NCBI GenBank assembly: GCA_963924555.1
Contig: OZ004596.1
Location: forward strand, 682,001-746,000
Origin: Crambe crambe
Taxonomy: Eukaryota; Porifera; Demospongiae; Poecilosclerida; Crambeidae
Reading direction: 5' to 3'
Length of the DNA: 64,000 nt
Each line of letters starts with the position of its first letter. The stretch's first letter is position 1. The notes beneath the pieces are model-generated. The model was not told the origin of the DNA, made no database searches, and saw nothing but the letters and a program-made list of their open reading frames with translations. A program made the translations under genes and the position numbers. Below are positions 45,401 to 57,400 of this stretch, in pieces.

Positions 45401-48400
45401 ACCTTGATTTGGAGCTGATGATGCTGCCTCTCCTACTTCCATTGATCCCCTTCAGTGAACCTACAGTAAAAACACATCATACCTTGGTGAGACTGCATGG
45501 TGACTGCATACCTGAATTACCTGCATATTTGGTGGTGGTTGGTGTAGAAGGACTGGTGGCTTCACAACCTTCAGCTGCTGGCCGATGGCTACTGCTAGAC
45601 ACCTCAGGGGGAGGTTCACGACATAACTCACTGGATTGAAGGAACAGAAATTGAGAGTAAATTTGCTATATTATGGTTCATGCTCTACCTTCGGGCGATG
45701 ATCTTGGCACACCTCCTCTTCATGGGGTGAACATCCCAGACCCTTATGTCTCCATCCAGGCTGGTGGTCACCATCAACCCACTGTCCACACAAAGGAAGT
45801 CCACGTCCTATGCAACAGAGACACACAATTAACAGGGATCTTCCCCCCATGATCAAAGCAAGTGACAGTTAATCTTGCTTGCTTGCTATCAAATGATACA
45901 CACCGCCCTTTGATAAATCTGACAGTTGATGGCATAGAACTGAATTTGTTGCACTGATTTCAAATACCTAAGTCTCTTGTAATAGTGTCAAATGGCCAGC
46001 AAAACTGGATAATTGTCCTGTATCAGACTGTTATAATTGCCCCTGGCCTGTACCCCCTGGACATACCTGTCTATGTCCCTTGAGACACACCATCCTATTG
46101 TATCCCCTCAGTCTGACGGATTGCATGTACCGCTCATGTCTGAAGCGAGAAGACCGGATGAGGTAAAGGCTATAACTGACAACCATCACTGCTACGATCA
46201 CAAGGAAGGAGGTGCGGGATACAAGGGGGTGGGACACAAATTGGGTCAGGGGGGAGGAAGGAATTGAAGGAGTTACTGTTGGAGAAGTAAACCCCAAGTT
46301 GAATTCCAGGTTTATAGGAGGAAGAAGAGTCAGAAATCTATTTCAAAAACAAAAATAAACAAATTTCCTGTCAACCACACCCTCCACCACTAGCTGACCT
46401 TCCATCCAGATGGAAGCCATAGGACTTGAGTAGGTGTGGCCAGTGGGTGGTGACCATTGGCCTCCAGCACACTTCTCCATTCTCACAGGTCACTAGAAAG
46501 CCATCGTCTGACTGTCGAGAGATAATGATGTTGCTCTGGTTGAGGGCAGACACCAGCTCAGTCCAGTACACTCCAGAGTTCTCACCAAGATCCTTTCCTC
46601 TATGGGTAGGGTCTGACCCCATAGAGGGGGGTGTGGTGGACAGAGTAGAAAGGTCAGAATCAGCTGCAGTGGAATCTATGAAGGAGAGTGGAAAAAGAAG
46701 GTGGAAAAAAAGGAAGATTGATCTCTTAAAAATGCCATGTCTCCCATTGGAACACTTGGTCCCCTGCTGGAGTCGTCTATCATTGGAACACTTGGTCCCC
46801 TGCTGGGGTCGTCTATCGTACTTACCCCATTGGAACACTTGGTTCCTTGCTGGGGTCGTCTATTGTACTTACCCCATTGGAACACTTGGTCCCCTGCTGG
46901 AGTCGTCTATCGTACTTACCCTTGCCTGTCATTGGGACACTTGGTCCCCTGCTGGGGTCCATGTCAAAGGTAGGCATGTTCCCACTTCTGGAGATGATGG
47001 GACTGACAAGGCGGTGGAAAGTGTCAGTCTTTATACACAGGGCACACAACAGCACCAGGAGTGACAACTAGAGAGTGTGAAAAGAGAAGCATCACTGCGT
47101 ATCGCCACACCTCATGAATGGGCGGGGAAACTCATTTTCCCCAGAGTGGTTCAATAGTGGAAGCAGAGAAGGGAAAAAGAGGGTCCCTGGCTTTCCAGAA
47201 ATCAAAACTGCAATTGACTCATAACCTTCCAGGTTGCTATAGGAAATTTGATCATCTGGTTTATTGACAACTGACCATTAATATCCGTGAGACTATCCTT
47301 GTCCGAGCAAGGAAGTAGATGAACTTGATACGTTTGGAGCGCCATCTCATGGGAGTGGACACCTGGAGGGAGGAGGGGCAACGAGGACGACACTGGGGGG
47401 ATGAAGAATGGGGATCAGTCTTCTCAACTGTGTCAGGCACTGGTACTGGAGCAGAACTCAAATCACTCAGCTATGGAAAAAATACACACAAAATATAGCC
47501 ACTAGCAAAAAATCACTATGCCACTAAAGTGAGAAAGTCGAATAAGCCTGCCCTGGATTCCTACAAGAACATAGCTATTGTTGATCAGCTGATAAACATT
47601 GAAACCTCAGGAATGCTTGACTATGCCTGCAGCACCCTGACCGGCACTGGCTCAGGAATGCAATTATCTGACTATACATACACACCTATAACTCTGCATT
47701 GTACTAGTCTGACCATCACTTCCTCAAGAATCTGCACGATTCTGTAGTGAACCTGACAGTCTTAGCCCTCAAGAATGCGCTGCGTGATAAACTTGCACTA
47801 GCCTGACCATTGATTCCCCAGGAATTCAACTGTGTGCATGATTCTGTAGTGAACCTGACAGTCTTAGCCCTCAAGAATGCACTGCGTGATAAACTTGCAC
47901 TAGCCTGACCATTGATTCTCCAGGAATTCAACTGTGTGCATGATTCTGTAGTGAACCTGACAGTCTTAGCCCTCAAGAATGCACTGCGTGATAAACTTGC
48001 ACTAGCCTGACCATTGATTCCCCAGGAATTCATGATTCTGTAGTGAACCTGACAGTCTTAGCCCTCAAGAATACGTCGCCCGTGATAAACTTGCACTAGC
48101 CTGACCATTGATTCCCCAGGAATTCAACTGTGTGCATGATTCTGTAGTGAACCTGACAGTCTTAGCCCTCAAGAATGCACTGCGTGATAAACTTGCACTA
48201 GCCTGACCATTAATTCCCCAGGAATTCAACTGTGTGCATGATTCTGTAGTGAACCTGACAGTTTTAGCCCTCAAGAATGTACTGTACATGATAAACTTGC
48301 ACTGGCCTGACCATCAGTGATTCCACTCCATGAGTGAACCTGACATTTTTATCCCTCAAGAATGTACCATGTATGATAAACTTGCATTACTTCAACTGCA

Positions 48401-51400
48401 TGCTAAGTGCATCTGCCACATACCTCCTTACATCTTACATGCAGTAGCCTGACCATTACTTTCCCAAGAATGCATGATTCTGTAGGTTCTGTAGTGAGCC
48501 AGTTTTCATTTTCAGAGTGCCTCCCCAGTGCATACCATATATAGCTAGCTGCCTCAAGAATGCATCTTGCTTCTTGAGGCAGGCAGTTAACGTAGACAAG
48601 TAACCCCAATTATATTCATAACAAGTAGTTATTCCCTGCACCTATGCTTTCCAAATGTATGCATTCCCTTGCCTCAATGATTAAAGTACATTCCTCAGGG
48701 ATGATCATCTGAGAGAGAGGCTTCAGCATCTTCATTCATAGTTCAGGCAGAGAACAAGAAGGTGCACATGCTTATAGACACATTCCTGGCTTTAGATGCA
48801 TTCTTGAGGCTGGCTAGTGCACATGTATATAGTAAACTAGACAATGCACCCAGTGTACACAGGCAACTTTGGTTGGCCTGACCAAATTTGGTCAACATTA
48901 GAAATGACATGGACATAGCTATCTGCTCCATAGATTGTATAGACTACATATAACCAGGATTGGAAACATCTCATAGCAACAATTCAATTTGCATGGCACA
49001 CTCTGCACATGCTACATTCCTAGGCTAGTGCACATGCTACATTCCTGACTTTAGATGCAGGCTAGTGCACATGCTACATTCCTGTCTTTAGATGCAGGCT
49101 AGTGCACATGCTACATTCCTGACTTTAGATGCAGGCTAGTGCACATGCTACATTCCTGACTTTAGATGCAGGCTAGTGCACATGCTACATTCCTGGCTTT
49201 AGGGCAGAGATGAAGAAGAAAATTGAAGGAAGTCACCAGGATCAGTGATACCCAAATTGATTGTCTTTTTGAGGGCATGCGCAACGAGGAGTGGCTGGGC
49301 AGAATATATAGCATTGCTAATCCCAGTTACGTAGCTTATAGGATCTATGCTAGCTCAGTATTAGCCTGGTAACATGTCTCAAGAACGCTTACCGAATGAA
49401 GAACACCAACTTAGACTATGGTGAACTACCTTTTGCTTGGGCCCAGCAAATCATTAAAAGCCATCACTTCAGAAGGACTTGGAATGCAATCCTAAATTGC
49501 ATTTTCAAGGAGTACGATACAGTGTCTAAAACAGAAACATTGGTGTTGAAACACTCCTACAAAATTATCTGCAACTATACTATTGTGTGGATCAAAATTT
49601 TATGAGGTTGAAGGAGCCCCTGATTACATAATAAACTACATGGATGATGACGCGCTATGACGTGTAGACATCCCAGGTACCTGACATTTGCTGCCTCAAG
49701 AATGCATCTTCTTGCAGGATCCTGACATTTGCTGCCTCAGGAATGCACAATCCTATACCAACGTGACCAATGCCACCTCAAAGATTTTAGGGCTTATCAA
49801 AATAAATAAATTTAAAAATCTATAAATAGTATCATGTTTTTATTGACGCCACTCTAGTGGATACATCTAATGGTGAACGATAATATTGTTAATAAGGTAA
49901 CCCTTTACCTGCCACAGCCCTAACTAACTAGCTAGATGAGTTGACGACCCTTTACCTCTTAAAGATTGATAATTATCCCGTGCTAGGCCGTCCTGATGTG
50001 TTGAACTAATTTACCCTTTTGTCCAGGATTGAGCCCTTTATACACTGGATCCCTTTTACATCCAGATACAGTGGATTGATTAATTAACCTTTTACCTCCA
50101 ACCTGCGTAGATCGATGGAGAGGACAGTGGGAAAGAAGACCAACTGCAGGAAAGTATCGCACACAAGACCCACCAGAGCAATAATGCAGAACTCCTTCAA
50201 CACATAGTTGAAGAAGATGACTCCTGACGTCATCATGGCCACTAGAGTGATCAGGTTGCGTGTGATGGCCCAACCTTCCTTACTGAGCCCCACAGCCACT
50301 CGGTACTTCACCTGTGCACAGAATCAGTTAGCTAGCTACATCCTTATGAAGGAGCATTTCTAAAAGAGACTAAAAGAATCACCTCTAACTCCTCTGGAGT
50401 AGACATAACTGCTTTCACGATTATCAGAATGTTTTCAAGTCCAATTGTAATCACCACATATGGATAGATCTCACTGTATGCATCATGTAGAATATGAATG
50501 CATTTTTTAAAAAGTGGAGACCCTTACCTTCCACTCAAAGAGATGCTAAGGCCAAAGAATGTACATATGCCGAGAGACATGGTGAGGGCAGCTACCACTG
50601 TGAGGAAGGCAGTGAAACCAAGACCAATCTTAGACTTTACCAGGTCAATCTTTCCTGTAGTGTACAGCAGACAAGAGGATATAGGAGGGGTGTAAAGGGG
50701 AAGAGGGGATATAGGAGGGGTGTAAAGGGGAGAGGGGATATAGGAGGGGTGTAAAGGGGAAGAGGGGATATAGGAGGGGTGTAAAGGGGAGAGGGGATAT
50801 AGGAGGGGTGTAAAGGGGAAGAGGGGATATAGGAGGGGTGTAAAGGGGAGAGGGGATATAGGAGGGGTGTAAAGGGGAAGAGGGGATATAGGAGGGGTGT
50901 AAAGGGGAGAGGGGATATAGGAGGGGTGTAAAGGGGAAGAGGGGATATAGGAGGGGTGTAAAGGGGAAGAGGGATATAGGAGGGGTGTAAAGGGGAAGAG
51001 GGGATATAGGAAGGGGTGTAAAGGGGAGAGGGGATATAGGAGGGGTGTAAAGGGGAAGAGGGGATATAGGAGGGGTATAAAGGGGAAGAGGGGATATAGG
51101 AGGGGTGTAAAGGGGAAGAGGGGATATAGGAGGGGTATAAAGGGGAAGAGGGGATATAGGAGGGGTGTAAAGGGGAGAGGGGATATAGGAGGGGTGTAAA
51201 GGGGAAGAGGGGATATAGGAGGGGTGTAAAGGGGAGAGGGGATATAGGAGGGGTGTAAAGGGGAAGAGGGGATATAGGAGGGGTGTAAAGGGGAAGAGGG
51301 ATATAGGAGGGGTGTAAAGGGGAAGAGGGGATATAGGAGGGGTGTAAAGGGGAAGAGGGATATAGGAGGGGTGTAAAGGGGAAGAGGGGATATAGGAGGG

Positions 51401-54400
51401 GTGTAAAGGGGAAGAGGGGATATAGGAGGGGTATAAAGGGGAAGAGGGATATAGGAGGGGTGTAAAGGGGAGAGGGGATATAGGAGGGGTATAAAGGGGA
51501 AGAGGGGATATAGGAGGGGTGTAAAGGGGAAGAGGGGATATAGGAGGGGTGTAAAGGGGAAGAGGGGATATAGGAGGGGTGTAAAGGGGAAGAGGGGATA
51601 TAGGAGGGGTGTAAAGGGGAAGAGGGGATATAGGAGGGGTGTAAAGGGGAGAGGGGATATAGGAGGGGTGTAAAGGGGAAGAGGGGATATAGGAGGGGTG
51701 TAAAGGGGAGAGGGGATATAGGAGGGGTGTAAAGGGGAAGAGGGGATATAGGAGGGGTGTAAAGGGGAGAGGGGATATAGGAGGGGTGTAAAGGGGAAGA
51801 GGGGATATAGGAGGGGTGTAAAGGGGAGAGGGGATATAGGAGGGGTGTAAAGGGGAAGAGGGGATATAGGAGGGGTGTAAAGGGGAAGAGGGATATAGGA
51901 GGGGTGTAAAGGGGAAGAGGGGATATAGGAAGGGGTGTAAAGGGGAGAGGGGATATAGGAGGGGTGTAAAGGGGAAGAGGGGATATAGGAGGGGTATAAA
52001 GGGGAAGAGGGGATATAGGAGGGGTGTAAAGGGGAAGAGGGGATATAGGAGGGGTATAAAGGGGAAGAGGGGATATAGGAGGGGTGTAAAGGGGAGAGGG
52101 GATATAGGAGGGGTGTAAAGGGGAAGAGGGGATATAGGAGGGGTGTAAAGGGGAGAGGGGATATAGGAGGGGTGTAAAGGGGAAGAGGGGATATAGGAGG
52201 GGTGTAAAGGGGAAGAGGGATATAGGAGGGGTGTAAAGGGGAAGAGGGGATATAGGAGGGGTGTAAAGGGGAAGAGGGATATAGGAGGGGTGTAAAGGGG
52301 AAGAGGGGATATAGGAAGGGGTGTAAAGGGGAGAGGGGATATAGGAGGGGTGTAAAGGGGAAGAGGGGATATAGGAGGGGTGTAAAGGGGAAGAGGGGAT
52401 ATAGGAGGGGTGTAAAGGGGAGAGGGGATATAGGAGGGGTGTAAAGGGGAAGAGGGGATATAGGAGGGGTGTAAAGGGGAAGAGGGATATAGGAGGGGTG
52501 TAAAGGGGAAGAGGGGATATAGGAAGGGGTGTAAAGGGGAGAGGGGATATAGGAGGGGTGTAAAGGGGAAGAGGGGATATAGGAGGGGTATAAAGGGGAA
52601 GAGGGGATATAGGAGGGGTGTAAAGGGGAGAGGGGATATAGGAGGGGTGTAAAGGGAAGAGGGGATATAGGAGGGGTGTAAAGGGGAAGAGGGGATATAG
52701 GAGGGGTGTAAAGGGGAGAGGGGATATAGGAGGGGTGTAAAGGGGAAGAGGGGATATAGGAGGGGTGTAAAGGGGAAGAGGGATATAGGAGGGGTGTAAA
52801 GGGGAAGAGGGGATATAGGAAGGGGTGTAAAGGGGAGAGGGGATATAGGAGGGGTGTAAAGGGGAAGAGGGGATATAGGAGGGGTATAAAGGGGAAGAGG
52901 GGATATAGGAGGGGTGTAAAGGGGAGAGGGGATATAGGAGGGGGTGTAAAGGGGAAGAGGGGATATAGGAGGGGTGTAAAGGGGAAGAGGGGATATAGGA
53001 GGGGTGTAAAGGGGAAGAGGGGATATAGGAGGGGTGTAAAGGGGAGAGGGGATATAGGAGGGGTGTAAAGGGGAAGAGGGGATATAGGAGGGGTGTAAAG
53101 GAGAGAGGGGATATAGGAGGGGTGTAAAGGGGAAGAGGGGATATAGGAGGGGTGTAAAGGGGAGAGGGGATATAGGAGGGGTGTAAAGGGGAAGAGGGGA
53201 TATAGGAGGGGTGTAAAGGGGAAGAGGGATATAGGAGGGGTGTAAAGGGGAAGAGGGGATATAGGAGGGGTATAAAGGGGAAGAGGGGATATAGGAGGGG
53301 TGTAAAGGGGAGAGGGGATATAGGAGGGGTGTAAAGGGGAAGAGGGGATATAGGAGGGGTGTAAAGGGGAAGAGGGGATATAGGAAGGGGTGTAAAGGGG
53401 AGAGGGGATATAGGAGGGGTGTAAAGGGGAAGAGGGGATATAGGAGGGGTATAAAGGGGAAGAGGGGATATAGGAGGGGTATAAAGGGGAAGAGGGGATA
53501 TAGGAGGGGTGTAAAGGGGAAGAGGGGATATAGGAGGGGTATAAAGGGGAAGAGGGGATATAGGAGGGGTGTAAAGGGGAGAGGGATATAGGAGGGGTGT
53601 AAAGGGGAAGAGGGGATATAGGAGGGGTGTAAAGGGGAAGAGGGATATAGGAGGGGTGTAAAGGGGAAGAGGGGATATAGGAAGGGGTGTAAAGGGGAGA
53701 GGGGATATAGGAGGGGTGTAAAGGGGAAGAGGGGATATAGGAGGGGTATAAAGGGGAAGAGGGGATATAGGAGGGGTGTAAAGGGGAGAGGGGATATAGG
53801 AGGGGTGTAAAGGGGAAGAGGGGATATAGGAGGGGTATAAAGGGGAAGAGGGGATATAGGAGGGGTGTAAAGGGGAGAGGGGATATAGGAGGGGTGTAAA
53901 GGGGAAGAGGGATATAGGAGGGGTGTAAAGGGGAAGAGGGGATATAGGAAGGGGTGTAAAGGGGAAGAGGGATATAGGAGGGGTGTAAAGGGGAAGAGGG
54001 GATATAGGAGGGGTGTAAAGGGGAAGAGGGATATAGGAGGGGTGTAAAGGGGAGAGGGGATATAGGAGGGGTGTAAAGGGGAAGAGGGGATATAGGAGGG
54101 GTGTAAAGGGGAAGAGGGATATAGGAGGGGTGTAAAGGGGAAGAGGGGATATAGGAAGGGGTGTAAAGGGGAGAGGGGATATAGGAGGGGTGTAAAGGGG
54201 AAGAGGGGATATAGGAGGGGTGTAAAGGGGAAGAGGGGATATAGGAGGGGTATAAAGGGGAAGAGGGGATATAGGAGGGGTGTAAAGGGGAGAGGGGATA
54301 TAGGAGGGGTGTAAAGGGGAAGAGGGGATATAGGAGGGGTGTAAAGGGGAAGAGGGATATAGGAGGGGTGTAAAGGGGAGAGGGGATATAGGAGGGGTGT

Positions 54401-57400
54401 AAAGGGGAAGAGGGGATATAGGAGGGGTGTAAAGGGGAAGAGGGATATAGGAGGGGTGTAAAGGGGAAGAGGGGATATAGGAGGGGTATAAAGGGGAAGA
54501 GGGGATATAGGAGGGGTGTAAAGGGAAGAGGGGATATAGGAGGGGTGTAAAGGGGAAGAGAGGATATAGGAGGGGTATAAAGGGGAAGAGGGGATATAGG
54601 AGGGGTGTAAAGGGGAGAGGGGATATAGGAGGGGTGTAAAGGGGAGAGGGGATATAGGAGGGGTGTAATGGGGAAGAGGGGATATAGGAGGGGTGTAAAG
54701 GGGAAGAGGGGATATAGGAGGGGTGTAAAAGGGAGAGGGGATATAGGAGGGGTGTAAAGGGGAAGAGGGGATATAGGAGGGGTGTAAAGGGGAGAGGGGA
54801 TATAGGAGGGGTGTAAAGGGGAAGAGGGGATATAGGAGGGGTGTAAAGGGGAGAGGGGATATAGGAGGGGTGTAAAGGGGAGAGGGGATATAGGAGGGGT
54901 GTAAAGGGGAAGAGGGGATATAGGAGGGGTGTAAAGGGGAAGAGGGGATATAGGAGGGGTGTAAAGGGGAGAGGGGATATAGGAGGGGTGTAAAGGGGAA
55001 GAGGGGATATAGGAGGGGTGTAAAGGGGAAGAAGGGATATAGGAGGGGTGTAAAGGGGAAGAGGGGATATAGGAGGGGTGTAAAGGGGAGAGGGGATATA
55101 GGAGGGGTGTAAAGGGGAGAGGGGATATAGGAGGGGTGTAAAGGGGAGAGGGGATATAGGAGGGGTGTAAAGGGGAAGAGGGGATATAGGAGGGGTGTAA
55201 AGGGGAAGAGGGGATATAGGAGGGGTGTAAAGGGGAGAGGGGATATAGGAGGGGTGTAAAGGGGAAGAGGGGATATAGGAGGGGTGTAAAGGGGAAGAAG
55301 GGATATAGGAGGGGTGTAATGGGGAAGAGGGGATATAGGAGGGGTGTAATGGGGAAGAGGGGATATAGGAGGGGTGTAAAGGGGAAGAGGGGATATAGGA
55401 GGGGTGTAAAGGGGAGAGGGGATATAGGAGGGGTGTAAAGGGGAAGAGGGGATATAGGAGGGGTGTAAAGGGGAGAGGGGATATAGGAGGGGTGTAAAGG
55501 GGAAGAGGGGATATAGGAGGGGTGTAAAGGGGAGAGGGGATATAGGAGGGGTGTAAAGGGGAGAGGGGATATAGGAGGGGTGTAAAGGGGAAGAGGGGAT
55601 ATAGGAGGGGTGTAAAGGGGAAGAGGGGATATAGGAGGGGTGTAAAGGGGAGAGGGGATATAGGAGGGGTGTAAAGGGGAAGAGGGGATATAGGAGGGGT
55701 GTAAAGGGGAAGAAGGGATATAGGAGGGGTGTAAAGGGGAAGAGGGGATATAGGAGGGGTGTAAAGGGGAGAGGGGATATAGGAGGGGTGTAAAGGGGAG
55801 AGGGGATATAGGAGGGGTGTAAAGGGGAGAGGGGATATAGGAGGGGTGTAAAGGGGAAGAGGGGATATAGGAGGGGTGTAAAGGGGAAGAGGGGATATAG
55901 GAGGGGTGTAAAGGGGAGAGGGGATATAGGAGGGGTGTAAAGGGGAAGAGGGGATATAGGAGGGGTGTAAAGGGGAAGAAGGGATATAGGAGGGGTATAA
56001 AGGGGAAGAGGGGATATAGGAGGGATGTAAAGGGGAAGAAGGGATATAGGAGGGGTGTAAAGGGGAAGAGGGGATATAGGAGGGATGTAAAGGGGAAGAG
56101 GGGATATAGGAGGGGTGTAAAGGGGAAGAGGGGATATAGGAGGGGTATAAAGGGGAAGAGGGGATATAGGAGGGATGTAAAGGGGAAGAAGGGATATAGG
56201 AGGGGTGTAAAGGGGAAGAGGGGATATAGGAGGGATGTAAAGGGGAAGAAGGGATATAGGAGGGGTGTAAAGGGGAAGAGGGGATATAGGAGGGATGTAA
56301 AGGGGAAGAAGGGATATAGGAGGGGTGTAAAGGGGAAGAGGGGATATAGGAGGGATGTAAAGGGGAAGAAGGGATATAGGAGGGATGTAAAGGGGAAGAG
56401 GGGATATAGGAGGGGTGTAAAGGGGAGAGGGGATATAGGAGGGGTATAAAGGGGAAGAGGGGATATAGGAGGGGTATAAAGGGGAAGAGGGGATATAGGA
56501 GGGGTGTAAAGGGGAGAGGGGATATAGGAGGGGTATAAAGGGGAAGAGGGGATATAGGAGGGGTATAAAGGGGAAGAGGGGATATAGGAGGGGTGTAAAG
56601 GGGAAGAGGGGATATAGGAGGGGTATAAAGGGGAAGAAGGGATATAGGAGGGGTGTAAAGGGGAAGAGGGGATATAGGAGGGGTGTAAAGGGGAGAGGGG
56701 ATATAGGAGGGGTGTAAAGGGAAGAGGGGATATAGGAGGGGTGTAAAGGGGAAGAGGGGATATAGGAGGGGTGTAAAGGGGAAGAGGGGATATAGGAAGG
56801 GTGTAAAGGGGAAGAGGGGATATAGGAGGGGTGTAAAGGGGAAGAGGGATATAGGAGGGGTGTAAAGGGGAAGAGGGGATATAGGAGGGGTGTAAAGGGA
56901 AGAGGGGATATAGGAGGGGTGTAAAGGGGAAGAGGGGATATAGGAGGGGTGTAAAGGGGAAGAGGGGATATAGGAAGGGTGTAAAGGGGAAGAGGGGATA
57001 TAGGAGGGGTGTAAAGGGGAAGAGGGGATATAGGAGGGGTGTAAAGGGAAGAGGGGATATAGGAGGGGTGTAAAGGGGAAGAGGGGATATAGGAGGGGTG
57101 TAAAGGGGAAGAGGGGATATAGGAGGGGTATAAAGGGGAAGAGGGGATATAGGAGGGGTGTAAAGGGGAGAGGGGATATAGGAGGGGTGTAAAGGGAAGA
57201 GGGGATATAGGAGGGGTGTAAAGGGGAAGAGGGGATATAGGAGGGGTGTAAAGGGGAAGAGGGGATATAGGAAGGGTGTAAAGGGGAAGAGGGGATATAG
57301 GAGGGGTGTAAAGGGGAAGAGGGGATATAGGAGGGGTGTAAAGGGGAGAGGGGATATAGGGGTGTAAGGGAGAGAGGAGATATAGGAAGGGATGCAAGGG

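Noticed and set aside
46426-47064. 212-codon plus-strand ORF over SCAP exons
   Set aside because: Antisense to SCAP luminal-loop exons and a minisatellite; the SCAP reading matches the family.
49396-49605. 69-codon plus-strand ORF inside the SCAP intron
   Set aside because: No recognisable family, no promoter or splice context, and AT-rich sequence where such ORFs arise by chance.
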